From the NCBI GenBank assembly GCA_024663395.1, contig JANFAH010000001.1, positions 5,394,001-5,458,000 of the forward strand: DNA of 64,000 nt, given 5' to 3'. Each line of letters starts with the position of its first letter. Position 1 is the stretch's first letter. Position numbers and translations under genes: made by a program. The notes below the pieces were generated by a model, which did not search any database, had not been told where the DNA came from, and was given only the letters and a program-made list of their open reading frames with translations. Shown piece after piece: positions 32,148-44,005 of the stretch. Origin of the DNA: Pisolithus tinctorius (lineage: Eukaryota; Basidiomycota; Agaricomycetes; Boletales; Pisolithaceae).

Positions 32148-35100
32148 ATGGCTACATACGGCGAGCTTTCTCCGCTCTCGTCCGTGTATCTTCAGCTTAC
32201 CCGCCACGGTTTTCAGCCCAGTCTTCCTCCGAAGCGCTCTTTTGGTTTTGTTCAGAAACCATCTTTGGCGTCCATTCCGTTCGCCCGTTCGAGCAGCTCC
32301 GCAGTCTCTTTAAGGAGCAGAACAAATGACTCCCAGTCTTTCCTGGCAGACCCATCTGACGTCTACTCGAACGATTCGCGAAAGGGTAATCCACTTGGTT
32401 TCCTCAGCGACATTATGAGAAAGCGCTCGCGTTCAAAACTCAGCTTGGACAGCGGTGACACCTTCGCGACGTATCCATACCCTTCTTTGAATCCTTCAAT
32501 GATATCTATGCAGGACAGCACAACATCAATCCGTTCTTACCCCCCTATGAGCTCATCACCTCAGCCTCCGCTGAAGAAAGAAAGGGACAAACCACGCATA
32601 AGAAGACCACGCCTCAATAAAACTGTTCCCCTCACTCACAAGGACTCGTCAAGCGAACTTCCTTTCACCCTCGATACAGACATCTCACATATGGATGGCA
32701 TCGTCAGCCCAGAAGTCTTGGAGGGACCCTCTAACGTATCTCCATCCAGCGTTCTCGATATATCAGGCTTCACCCCTCCTTCACCTTCGGCGACCATGTT
32801 TAGCGACCCGTTTAACTCAAGTTCGGCATCATCTAAACGGAACGCATACTATTTCCACGACTTCCGTAAAATATCTCCAAAATCAACATTGGGTCCGTAC
32901 CGCCTTGAAGACCAGACTCATGACAGAATGTCGGATGGCGCCTGGACTGCTCCGGAGAGCTGGGCAGTGGAAAGGGAAGAAGTATTTGGACCTGAAGAGG
33001 AAGTTCATTCTGTCTCAGAGGAGGAAAGTCTTGCCGCGAGCAGTTCGCGCTCTCCGGACAATGGTTCAGCCTACAATCATACCGGCACACGAAGACGTGG
33101 CCGCCGTGAATCCCGCCATTCTCATAAACAAACAACCACCACGAACAAATTCGTGCGCGTCCGGATATACCGGGACGACGGCTCCTACCACGTTGCTCAA
33201 ATTTTACCAACCTCCACAGTTGCGGACCTTACTCCTTCACTCAATGCCAAGGTGCTCCTTGATCAGGATCGCGAGACACACAAACTATACCTCAAAGAAC
33301 GTGGGAGAGGTATGTCTTTCAGTCTCGGCGTGTATATTTTGTCCTGAATGTCGCAATAGAGCGAGTCCTTGCACCTACTGAACGGCCTGCCGCCATTACT
33401 CGACGTCGATTGGAACAAGCTGGGTATGATCAGGCTGATAGCCTCGATTACATTGCTGCGGAAGATATGACATTTCTTCTCAAGTTTGTTTATAAAAGCC
33501 AACTCCTCGGGCCACCTGTAAGGTCTACGTCCAACTGGCATGTGGTCGTTTCTGACTATATGGCTTGCAGGAGGACTTACAGTTCAACGAATTGGAATAC
33601 GTGGACCTTACTGGATGCGGCCTGCCCACGATACCAATAATTCTACACAAGAATGCAGCATCCATCGTATACCTGAATCTATCACGCAATCCCATGGTTG
33701 AGATTCCGCTCGACTTCATTCAGTCATGCGCGACCCTGCGCGAACTACGGCTGTCAAACATGGCGATGAAAAAGGTACCCCAGAGCGTGCGACATTCAGC
33801 AAGTCTTCACCGCCTCGACCTCTCTTGCAACCGCATTGTAGACCTTGATGATGCCGCACTTGAGCGCATCCCTGAACTCAATTCCTTGAAGCTACAGAAC
33901 AACCGGTTGGAACAGTTGCCTTGGTACTTGCCCAGGCTCTGCAATTTGAAGTACTTGAACATATCGAACAACAAGTTTGTCCAACTCCCGTCAGTAATAT
34001 GCAAGCTGCCAGCACTTCTCGACCTTGATGTCTCCTTCAACATGATCACGGATCTCCCCGAGGACATAGGGGAGCTGGTCCAGCTGGAGAAGCTCATTTT
34101 TGTTGGAAATAATGTTTCCAAGATCCCGGAGCAGTTCAACCGGCTTGTCAACCTGAAGGTGCTGGATTGTCGGCGGAACAGCATTTCCGACCTTTCCTTC
34201 ACCCACGCACTTCCGAATCTCGAGGTTCTCTCAGCAGATCATAATTACGTGCATGCCCTCGATTTATCCCACTGGCCCCGCACGACACAGAGGCTTGAGG
34301 CCTCTCACAATGACATCACCCTTCTCAAACTCGTTACTCCGACGCCAATGCCATATGCACTGACCTCCCTTGATGTTTCGTATGCGAAGTTATCGTCGCT
34401 CGATGATTTCACTCTCTCCCACCTTTCCTCCCTTCAACATCTCACACTCGATCATAACCTGTTTCGAGCCCTCCCTGAAGCCCTAGGTGACCTCAATCAC
34501 CTCCTCACGCTTTCATGCTCGGACAACCACCTTGATGCACTACCTGAGTCTATTGGGCGCCTCCAACGCCTCGAGACCCTCGATGCGCACAACAACAGCC
34601 TCACACGCATTCCTGCCTCCATTTGGAACTGCGCGTCGCTCACCATGATCAACGTCACCTCAAACCTGATAGAGGTGTGGCATGACCCCCCAGGCACTGG
34701 ACTTGTTTCGCCACCTTCGACTGGTATCACTCTCGACGTTCCGCCCGACCTTCCTGGCGGGCGACATTACCCCGTTCGTAATTTGCTCTCTGAAGAATCA
34801 TCACATATCCCGGCTCCGGTAAGACCAGCCCCTCCACTTGCATACTCCCTTGAGCGCCTTTACGTCGGCGAAAATCGCTTGACTGACGAATCGCTTCCGC
34901 CGTTCACGGTTTTCAAAGAGTTGCGCGTGCTCAATCTATCTTTCAACGTGATTCAAGAAATGCCTTCCTCGTTTTTCCGTAACTTGTCGAAACTTGAAGA
35001 GCTCTACCTAAGCGGGAACCAGTTGACAAGCATCCCGACCGAGGACTTGTATAAGTTAACACGACTTTCAGTCTTGTTCTTGAACGGGAACAAGTTGCAG

Positions 35101-37577
35101 ACCCTCCCGCATGAGCTAGGAAAGGTGCAGAGTTTGATGGTGATAGACGTGGGTAGCAACGTTCTGAGGTATAACATCAATAACTGGGAGTTTGATTGGA
35201 ATTGGTATGTATATAAATACTTGTCAGTCAACTGAAGCATTTACTGTTTGATACCAGGAATTTCAACAAGAATCTTAAATATCTGAATCTATCCGGAAAC
35301 AAACGGTTGGAAATCAAGCCCGAGAAGTCGGGCAACAAACCCCTCTCCGCGAACGAAGAGGAAAGTAGAGCGATCCTTGCCGACTTTTCCGAGCTTCACC
35401 AATTGCGAGTGCTGGGTTTGATGGACGTTACAACGGCATTCTTGCCCAACATCCCAGATGAGAGCGAAGACCGCCGTGTACGCACATCGCTCTCCGAGGT
35501 AAACAAGATGTCATACGGCATTGCTGATAACCTTGGACGCAACGGTTATTTCAGCATGTTCGACCTCGTCCAACCGAATTTCCGGGAAAATCAAGACGAG
35601 GCAGTATTTGCTATGTTTGGCCGCACCCACGCAGCGTTGAGCAATAACCACCTTTCGAAGTACCTACATGACAACTTCCTCCGACAGTTCACGGATCATC
35701 TGAACAAACTGGATAAGGCGAAGGAGGAAAGTGTCACGGATGCGCTGAGAAGGACTTTTTTGAGGCTGAACAAATTACTCCACGACTCCCTATACTCTTC
35801 AGCATTACCGCATCGCAAGCTGTCCCAAGCAAGCGTATCCACGAGCGCCACAACGCCCTTTGACGCATCGTACAGAGGAACCGGCGCGGACGGCATCGTC
35901 CTTTACTTCACCGGGAAGACACTCTACGTTGCTAATGCCGGCCAGGCATTGGCCGTGATATCCTGTCGAGGGAGCGCGGAGGTAATTTCCAAGAGACATA
36001 ATCCGTTTGACCGTGGTGAAACGATTCGCATCCGCGCTGCGGAGGGGTGGATCTCTCCCAAGGGCCTCATCCATGACACCATCGATACGTCGCGCGCATT
36101 TGGTTTCTTCCACGACTTTCCCGTTGTGAACGCCCGTCCGGATGTGTATGTACGGCAGCTAATGGAGCAAGATGAATTCGTTATCGTCGCAAACAGTGGC
36201 TTGTGGGACTACATCTCCTACCAGACTGCTGTCGATATTGCGCGGTCGGAGATATCAGATCCCATGATTGCCGCACAGAAACTGCGTGACTTTGCAATTA
36301 GCTATGGGTCCGACGGGAGCACGATGATCATGGTCATTTGTGTCGCCGATTTGTTCCAGTCGAAGCAACCAGTCGTGGACTCCGTACTCGACCCTGATGC
36401 ATATGGCGCAGGAAAGAATCGTCGGCCAAAGAAGCCTGATATTGCAGACCGAACGCTCGCCAGGCTGGGTGAAGAAGTACCACCTCCAGTGGGTCACCTC
36501 TGTCTCGTGTTCACCGACATCCGGAACTCGACCCAGCTCTGGGAAGCAAACGCCGGTATGCCAACTGCTATGCGCCTTCACAACAGCTTACTGCGAAGGC
36601 ATCTGCGCATATGTGGCGGGTACGTCGTCAAGACCGAAGGTGATGCATTCATGTGTTCGTTTCCAACCACTCTTGCCGCCCTGTGGTGGTGTCTCACTAT
36701 TCAGGTGCAACTTCTCCATGAGCCGTGGCCGTTGGAAATTCTCGAGTGTGGTGAGGGCAGAGAAGCTTATGATGCGGAAGGCAATTTGATCGCCCGTGGT
36801 TTGTCTGTGCGCATGGGTCTCCACTGCGGCACACCTGTGTGCGAACCCGACCCGATCACCAACCGGATGGACTACTTTGGGCCCATGGTTATACGTGCTT
36901 CTCGACTTAGTGGACATGCGGCCGGTGGACAGATTATGTGTAGTGCGGATGTGGTGCGCGAAATCAATGCTCGCATCACAGAGACAGGGCCATACACGGA
37001 GTACTCCGAGTTCCAGCCACCGACAGCGATTGAAGCAATCCGTGGCATGGGTATTAAGGTTATCCCCGTCGGGGAGATCAAGCTCAAGGGTTTGGAAGTC
37101 CCCGAGATGGCAACACTCATATATCCCGCACAGGTGGCCGGCAGGATGTTCATGGTGCCAAACTCGGCCCCAACCAGTGCCTCCGTAGCACCCGTGAAGG
37201 CACAGTGGTCTGTGGATCAAGTCCGGGAGCTTGCGTTACTCTGTCTTCGTTTCGAGGCCCTCGCATCGTCCCGTGTCTTTAAGATGCACACAGAACTAGA
37301 CCTAAGGGATACGACCCAGCCGTCTGGCGTGAATAATCCACGTGGATATCTAGAGGGAGACTTGAAACTTCTTCTCCCCCCTTTGAACGACAAGACCACA
37401 GAGCATGAGGTCATGACACTACTCGATTCGCTACTCACGCGACTCGAGAATGCTGCCTCTACTCTCGCACTCAAAGCGATGGCGGAAGACTCGGCTGCTA
37501 TTTTATCAATCCTTCGGAATCATGGCGGGATTGACGGCCGGACACTCAGAGTGCTTTCATCGTCGCTTGGCAGGTAG
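32148..37577 (+). CDS. CYR1: Ras-regulated adenylate cyclase (RA-LRR-PP2C-cyclase)
   Basis: Makes cAMP from ATP at the membrane under Ras control, upstream of protein kinase A. Exons: 32148-33309, 33360-33517, 33571-35204, 35258-37577, giving 1757 residues. Residues 1-330 are Ser/Pro-rich and disordered. The Ras-association domain spans about 335-440 (KFVRVRIYRDDGSYHV to FLLKFVYKSQLLG) across introns 1 and 2. Leucine-rich repeats spaced about 23 residues run 450-1000 (LNLSRNPM, LDLSCNRI, LKLQNNRL, LDVSFNMI). A PP2C-like domain lies at about 1050-1340 (MSYGIADNLGRNG). The class III cyclase domain is about 1395-1610, with metal-binding Asp in VFTDIRNST and KTEGDAFM. This is the canonical yeast Cyr1 order. 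The start is the first Met in frame; the N-terminal 60 residues are unconserved, so an upstream exon is possible. Confidence 0.95.
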
Positions 37578-37891
37578 TATTGTTATTCCTTTCCTTTTTA
37601 TTGCTTGCTTGCTTCGTCCACGCTATACACTTTTACACTTTTGTTTTACCTTGCTCACATGTATTGCCTCACATTGCAATATTTGTACCAGGCACTCGTT
37701 GCGGACTACTTGTACATATCTTGTATGTTTGCCTAAGCACTGCACTCTGTTATTATACATTGTGTTTTGTATCCTTTTTCAATTGTACTGAATGAATAAC
37801 CCTCCGTGTTTCGACTCATGGTCAACTGCTGTAGATTTGCAGGTGCTCGGAAAACTAGATCGCTGAATAAACTTCATTTCATCGACTTCGC
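37578..37891. other. convergent 3' spacer
   Basis: 314 bp separates the stops of the convergent cyclase and glyoxalase genes. It is T-rich after the cyclase stop, and a gaataaac motif occurs at 37865, consistent with paired 3' UTRs. No gene. Confidence 0.5.
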
Positions 37892-38657
37892 TTAGACCTT
37901 CAAAGTGTGGGGGACGATCTCGATCCAGTACCTGGAGATCATCATTCAAGACATAGGTGTGTCAAAAACCCGCCCAAAAATATTTCATGTGACGTGATCG
38001 CTTACCTATCAGGATCCAAGATGAACGCGATGTGCCTCATGTTGCCATCGGTGAGACGTTTTTTGAATGAAACGCCCAGTTTTTCGAAGCGCGCACACGC
38101 CTCCTCGATGTTGGCCACCCCGATGGCAATGTGACCGAAGCCCTTACCGGGCTCAGTGTTTCCGCTGGAATAGCCTTGGAAGTTAGGATCTGACTCGGTA
38201 CCGTGATTGTGCGTCAACTCCAGAACGCCTACGGATACACGTTAAGTAAACGAGACGTGCGGTGGACGGGCGATGTTCACCTTGCCGTGCGAACACATTG
38301 GCATTCTTTTCCTCAGGCGAAAGGTTTTCACCCTCGTATGCGAGGAAGTAAAGCGTGAAATCGCCCATGTTCGATTCTGCACATTAACTGGTTTGGAGGC
38401 ATTCACGCATGGATTACAGGACACGGACCACGGATTAACGTCATACCCAGGATCTGCATCGAGTAACTCTTATTGTGCTTCTGAAGGACGTACAGGTACC
38501 CTGGCTTACCTCGGTGTAGAAATGCAAGGACGCTTTCGGGTCCTTGATACGAAGCATCGTGTGGTTGAACTACATCCATGGTTGGACTCTCATGAGGGTG
38601 ACCCCTGCCATAGTATAGGCTTACCTTGAAGCTCGCGGTCTCCGTTGTAGCTGGCAT
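37892..38657 (-). CDS. GLO1: glyoxalase I (lactoylglutathione lyase), single-domain
   Basis: Converts the methylglyoxal-glutathione hemithioacetal to S-lactoylglutathione in the cytosol. Exons in transcript order: 38657-38625, 38569-38510, 38453-38429, 38376-38281, 38228-38006, 37931-37892, giving 158 residues. All four metal ligands of the family are in place: His in [11 protein letters not shown], Glu in [12 protein letters not shown], His in [11 protein letters not shown], and Glu in [11 protein letters not shown]. It has one glyoxalase unit, unlike the two-unit yeast Glo1, so it would act as a dimer. Introns are 49-74 nt. The segment [17 protein letters not shown] is exon, because removing it would drop the loop that precedes GVLELTHN. 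Convergent with adenylate cyclase. Confidence 0.93.
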
Positions 38658-39262
38658 TCTGATGCGTACGCTCGTATTCTCAGTGACGACGTTCTCGCGG
38701 GAGATGTAAGTGTGAGTGCGTAAAGGTACCTCATGGCTTATCTATGATGCCATCCGACACTTAATTAGCTATTGTATCACTTGAGCTCTGCATTACTAAC
38801 TCGTTATTCACGCTGGTCTGAGTTCCTTCCCTGTGCCTTGGAGAGCCCTCGACAGCTATCTGAATGCCTGGTAACAATACGAAATGCTATTGCACACGTC
38901 CTCACTCAAGCTCAAGTATGTACCCGACAACGGCCCGGAACCCATTGAAGTCCGGTCCGATTCCAAACATGGCCAAACAGCCTGCCCTCCTTTCTATTAG
39001 TCTGGATTTAATCTCACAAAAGTACTGCACACGGTGTTACTCGTCTGTGAACATTCTTAACTGTTACAAGACCAAGAGTACGACAGGACAGGGTGTTCCT
39101 GACTGGTAGCAGACCATCTGTGTGAGACTGGTGGGCTCGCACAAGTCCCTTCTATTCGTTTTCTTCCGCGCGGCGTCCTTGAATGCCTTGTAACCTCTAA
39201 CATCTTCCATCCTCCAAGGCGAATTGAGGCTCCCCCTCTTCCCATCTTAGTTGAATTGCGGA
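38658..39262. other. divergent spacer between GLO1 and ADA2
   Basis: 605 bp containing both promoters. No additional gene and no clear TATA box seen. Confidence 0.5.
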
Positions 39263-41676
39263 ATGACAGTCTCAAATCGTAAGCGCGAGCATCAACCAGA
39301 TGAAATCCAGAGTATGTGACCTTCCGATCCGACTTCCGTGTCTTACATCCAGACCCATCCGTAGCTGTCAATGAGCCTGGCCTGCAGATTCAATGCGATG
39401 CATGTCTCTGTGATTTGACACATTCCATCAGAATAAAGTGTGCTGATCCTGTTTGCGAACCTGGGGATGGGGTTGATATTTGTCCGGCTTGTTTTTGTGC
39501 TGGGAAGGAGTTTGGGAAACACAAGCGCGGCCACGCATACCGAGTCATCGTAAGTTCCTCGGGTAATTTCCTCTTTTCGAGTGGACTAGTCTGCATGCAC
39601 CCAGGAACTACATTCATACCCTATCTTTTCACCAGATTGGGGCGCCGATGAGTCAGTCCTGTTCTATCGCCTTGTGTCATGCTCACATTCCTGTCTCTTT
39701 TTAGGGAGCTTTTGCTTATCGAGGGTATTTCCAAGGCAGGATTGGGAAACTGGCAAATGATAGCTGAGCATATTGGTACCCGTACCAGTCAAGAAGTGGA
39801 GGGACACTATAATTCTGTCTATATCGACTCACCCGATTGGCCTCTCCCGGTTGGTATCGCATGTCAGATGTTGCAACCACCTCTTATAGCGATTTTTAGA
39901 AAGTTAATGTTGAGTTCGATGTCGACCCAGACGAATTCCATCAACGAAAGCGAAGGCGAATGGCAGCCCTGAATACTATCCCTCCACCTCCGAAAGTTCC
40001 ACCTACTTCAGCCCCCGGTGTTCATGAGGTTGCAACCTTTCTTCCAGGTCGTCTCGAATTCGAACACGAATTAGATAATGAAGCGGAAGAACTGGTCAAG
40101 GATCTCGAGTTTGGGATTTGCCTTCAGTACGGCGGAGATCAGATCATTGAGGATGAGAACGATCCGGATGTTAAAGGGCGATGGCAAATGCTAGAAGAGC
40201 GTAAATCAAACCCCCTGCTCGGCCTGACATGTCAGCCGTCAATGAACGGCATAAACGGCGATCTTAACGGCCATTACTCCATCAACGGAGATACGTCCCA
40301 AACAGTATTGCAGCCCAAGACCGAGGAGTCTACTACCGAGCCATCTGGCGGAGACGATGACCAGAATGCTGAGGAGCCTATGCAACCACCACCTTATGAA
40401 ACCGACGACTCACTGGCGTTCAAGCTGACACTGATTGAAATGTACAATCAAAGAGTTGCGAAACGGCATGAGGCTAAAGCGATCATGTATGATAGGGGCC
40501 TATTGGATTATAAGAAGGTACGAGTCGTTACGCTCAACTTGCCCGTAACTAACCAGTGTTAGATGCAAGCTGCGGAGAAGAAGAGACCGAAAGAGGAAAA
40601 AGATATTGTCAATCGGCTTCGACCATTCGCGAGGCTTCAAACAGCAGAAGATTACGAAGTTTTCGTCACGGATATTCTTTGTAGGTCCACGACAACAGTG
40701 AACCAATGGATTTTGTCTCACTTTGCTCAGACGAGGCTGTTCTCCGCAAACGAATACAAGAGTTGCATCACTACCGGCGGATGGGTCTGACAACAGCTGC
40801 TGACATAGACAAGTACGAACACGACACGATCCGACGGGTAAGTATTGACAGTTCCTGCAATGTCTAACGAACGTCCTTAAATGAATATCGATGAAGGCCA
40901 ACATGACCCGCGATTACTACCCGTCCGAGCGCCTCAACCAATTGCGGGCTGGTGGGAGTGGCAGTCAGTACATTGTTTTTACACTGGCCACTATTTGACG
41001 ATGTGGATGCTTTAGGAGAATCCGAGGGCCGGAAAAGTCACGAAAGAGAGTCTACACCGAAGCTTGTCACTGGTACTGGACCACCTCGACGAGCGCGTAT
41101 GTTTGTGCGCAAATGCCCGTTCTCAGCAGGTTAACAGTCATTTCTAGCGGCACCTCTTAATCTGGCCAATAGTCCTTCTCTTCATCTACTCACACCGGCA
41201 GAGCAAACACTTTGTTCCCAATTGCGTATCCTTCCCAAGCCCTATCTTGTCATCAAGGAGACATTGGTACGAGAATATGCTCGGCGAGGAGGCAAACTTC
41301 GACGACGGGAAGCTCGTGATTTGGTCAAAATTGACGTCAACAAGACCAGCCGTGTTTGGGACTTTTTAGTTCAAGCAGGCTACCTGAAAATCACCCCAGA
41401 CCCACAGCCCGTTGCTTCACAAGAAGCTGGGTGAGAATTCCCGGGTTTTTGAGCACATTTCTGATCTGACTTCGATTTGGCAGAGCCAGCGGACATTCCC
41501 AACAGTCACACACGACCTCACCTTCCAAGGATCAGTCTCGCATCCCTCCTAGCACCGCAGCTTTCCCCTCGACCAGCGACAATAGCTCTATTGCGCAACC
41601 TAAATCCCTTTTCGCCTCGCCTACCATATCTTCGTCCTCGTGGCCGCAAAGTGATTCGACTACACGCGACCGATAA
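39263..41676 (+). CDS. ADA2: SAGA/ADA complex adaptor Ada2 (ZZ-SANT-SWIRM)
   Basis: Adaptor that binds and stimulates the Gcn5 histone acetyltransferase in SAGA. Exons: 39263-39311, 39353-39549, 39605-39651, 39705-39849, 39900-40517, 40563-40680, 40731-40837, 40897-40963, 41016-41096, 41148-41430, 41484-41676, giving 634 residues. The ZZ zinc finger starts at QIQCDACLCDLTHSIRIKC. The SANT/Myb domain contains LLLIEGISKAGLGNWQMIA. The Ada2 middle block includes YEAVLRKRIQELHHYRRMG. The C-terminal SWIRM domain includes YLVIKETLVREYARRGGKL and ends at WDFLVQAGYL. The last exon is a judgement: without it the frame stops at TGA 41432-41434, with it a Ser/Thr-rich tail of about 62 residues is added through a good gtgaga...ttggcag intron. 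It ends 98 bp from the convergent cysteine-synthase-family gene. Confidence 0.94.
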
Positions 41677-41774
41677 TACCTGTGCATCCGTACTAACTCA
41701 TCATATCATAGCCCACATCTGTACTGCATGCATCGTTAGGTTTCCCGTGCTCCGCTGGTTATACTAATACTTGA

Positions 41775-44005
41775 TTATGGTGTGTTGAGGAGCGTTTCGA
41801 TAAGAGTTTCGTCAATCGGAATGTTCGCTCTCCGAAGATAGTCATCGTTCCTGCAGATGTATGAGAGAAGTCGCAACAGAAAGTCTTCATCCTCACCAGA
41901 ACTGCAAAGGAGCATTCAGGGAAAAATTGCTTAGGAATCCAAATCACCATCATCAGGTCAAGGTCTCACCTTGGAGTAGTGACGAGTACCCGAATCACAC
42001 CTATCATGCAGACATGATGGATTTGATTTCTCGTATGAATAGACTCAAGAAACTCACAGCACGGTTACGATCGTCTGACCCTCTTTCCAGCCCAACAAAC
42101 GAGCCAATTTCACACATGCGACTAAATTGCACGCACTACTTGATCCAAGGAATAATCCATCGTGTTTGATGAGATATCGAGACATAGCAACAGCCTCTGC
42201 ATCCGTTATCCTGGAGAGGGGTCGTCATGAAGTGTGGCTATGAAGACCTGCACTATCCATGAGGCTGATTGTACGTACCGGAACGCGTCGTCAACGATCG
42301 GGAGCGCCAAGCTAACGTTGTTGGTCATACGATTGATGCCACTGGGAAAGGGTATCAAGTTCAGTTGATCGTTTTCGCTGTAGCGATGAACGCCTTACAT
42401 TCCCTCGACGACTGTATCAACTTGGTGGCGTCTCTTCGTTCCTTCCGCCTCCCTGCGGTCATACATCACGTTGTACTTGACCTGTGGCTCCATAAATAAA
42501 CCCTGAAAAAAGAAACTCATGGTGAGCAGCTGCTTTACCTTGTTGAAAAGGCCACTGCCTTCGGGATCAGCAAGCACAACCTTGATATCCTTGTTCATCG
42601 ACTTGATATAATGACCAACGCCGCCAATAGTCCCTCCCGTCCCTGTAAAACGTGAGTGTACCCGTTAGCGCGACAATGATGTCCTACCTGCACCAGAGAC
42701 AAAAGCGTGGAGTTTTCCACTCGTTTGTCTCCATATCTCTGGACCAGTTCCCTCATAATGCGCGTAGAAATTGCTCTTGTTCTACACCAACCCTCATCAT
42801 GACAAGACAACTCACGACGAGGTCGGAGTATCCTACCTCAAACTGATCAGCGAAAAAGCCTCTTGGCTTCGATGCGGGACCATCATCCTGGTCGTCGACG
42901 ATCCTTTCCCCTGTCTGGGCACGCAACGTCTCCGTGGTGACCAAAGATGGCGACCCCGTCGGTATTTCGTGGCTAAGTTGCATTCCCTCAATCCCTTCAG
43001 CCACGTCCTCCACTCCAAACTGGAGAGCCGCTTGGCGTGCCATGTTCTATGACGGTACATTGTTGAACAAAGGGCGGAGAAACGTATCACTTACCACATA
43101 CTAAAGGACGAAATTAGAAGTAGCATGAAAGGTGAGCTGACTTTGTACATACTTGTTTTTGGTCAACAATGCTGGCAGGCCGCACACGTCGTACCTCAGC
43201 TCCAAGACACAGTAGAGCTTTTACTTTCTCTTCAGCGACGTCATCCGGCATAATAATTGCTGCCCTCGCTTTCAGTTCGACCATCACGTTTCTGGTCGTA
43301 TCGGACTTACTCGTGTCATACCCTCTTTGCAAAGCCATCAAATATTGCTAAGACGGTTTTGCAGGAAGGGCTTTACCTAGCTCTGGCAATAGTCGCTATC
43401 GAAATGCCTGTAGATCCCACAGTTCCCTCAAATATGCGGGAGCCTGTCCGAGGGTGCAGTAATCCTTGCCGTTCAGCATCCTGAATCACTGCAGGCCCCA
43501 GCCTGCATCAGCAACTCCGTGAAAACGGCAACTTTTGGATAAGATTACTTCGCAGAGCGACACGATCTTTGACAGAACCTCCAGGATTGAGGAACTAAAG
43601 TCGGTCAGAATGACCTCAACACGTTGACAGACCCTCCGGAGGGGCAAAGCTCACCTCAGCTTTGCCAAGTATCTCGATACCAAGTGCCTCACTCAAGGAG
43701 CTAATCCTCACCAACGGTGTGTTCCCTAAGTACCGCTCGGTACAAAAAGTTTTGGAATGATGAAAAGAAAGAGATGTACCAATGAGCCCAGTCACACCAT
43801 CCAGAATCTCGCTGCATCTATTGACCTCAGTAGGATGCGTCAAAAAGTTTCTTCTCCTCAGCTTGCGCTCTCGTAGGTGGCCGGCCAACGACGACGACGC
43901 TATCGACAGGGCCAGTGCAATGAAGAGTCCATACCGAAGTGCATTATTTGAGAGCCATGAAAAAATAGAATGAGAGAATTTCATGCTGCAGGAGTAACCA
44001 GACAT
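41775..44005 (-). CDS. membrane-anchored cysteine synthase family (PLP) protein, Mcy1-like
   Basis: PLP enzyme of the O-acetylserine sulfhydrylase / cystathionine beta-synthase fold. The N-terminal helix ([18 protein letters not shown]) suggests a membrane anchor, as in yeast Mcy1 (YGR012W) of the outer mitochondrial membrane. Exons in transcript order: 44005-43780, 43725-43655, 43594-43549, 43488-43377, 43324-43311, 43259-43153, 43100-43095, 43046-42837, 42781-42688, 42642-42539, 42481-42399, 42341-42279, 42210-42058, 42000-41970, 41901-41897, 41850-41775, giving 466 residues. Motifs: [11 protein letters not shown], the PLP lysine in [13 protein letters not shown], the substrate loop in [12 protein letters not shown], the glycine-rich phosphate loop [20 protein letters not shown], and [12 protein letters not shown]. 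It carries an insert of about 55 residues after [11 protein letters not shown]. Three tiny exons (14, 6 and 5 nt) are needed for ARGYDT, YV and KFW. Start could instead be Met at 43984. Confidence 0.9.

Noticed and set aside
36588..37220. 210-codon minus-strand frame
   Set aside because: Antisense shadow of the adenylate cyclase catalytic domain, which is strongly supported on the plus strand.
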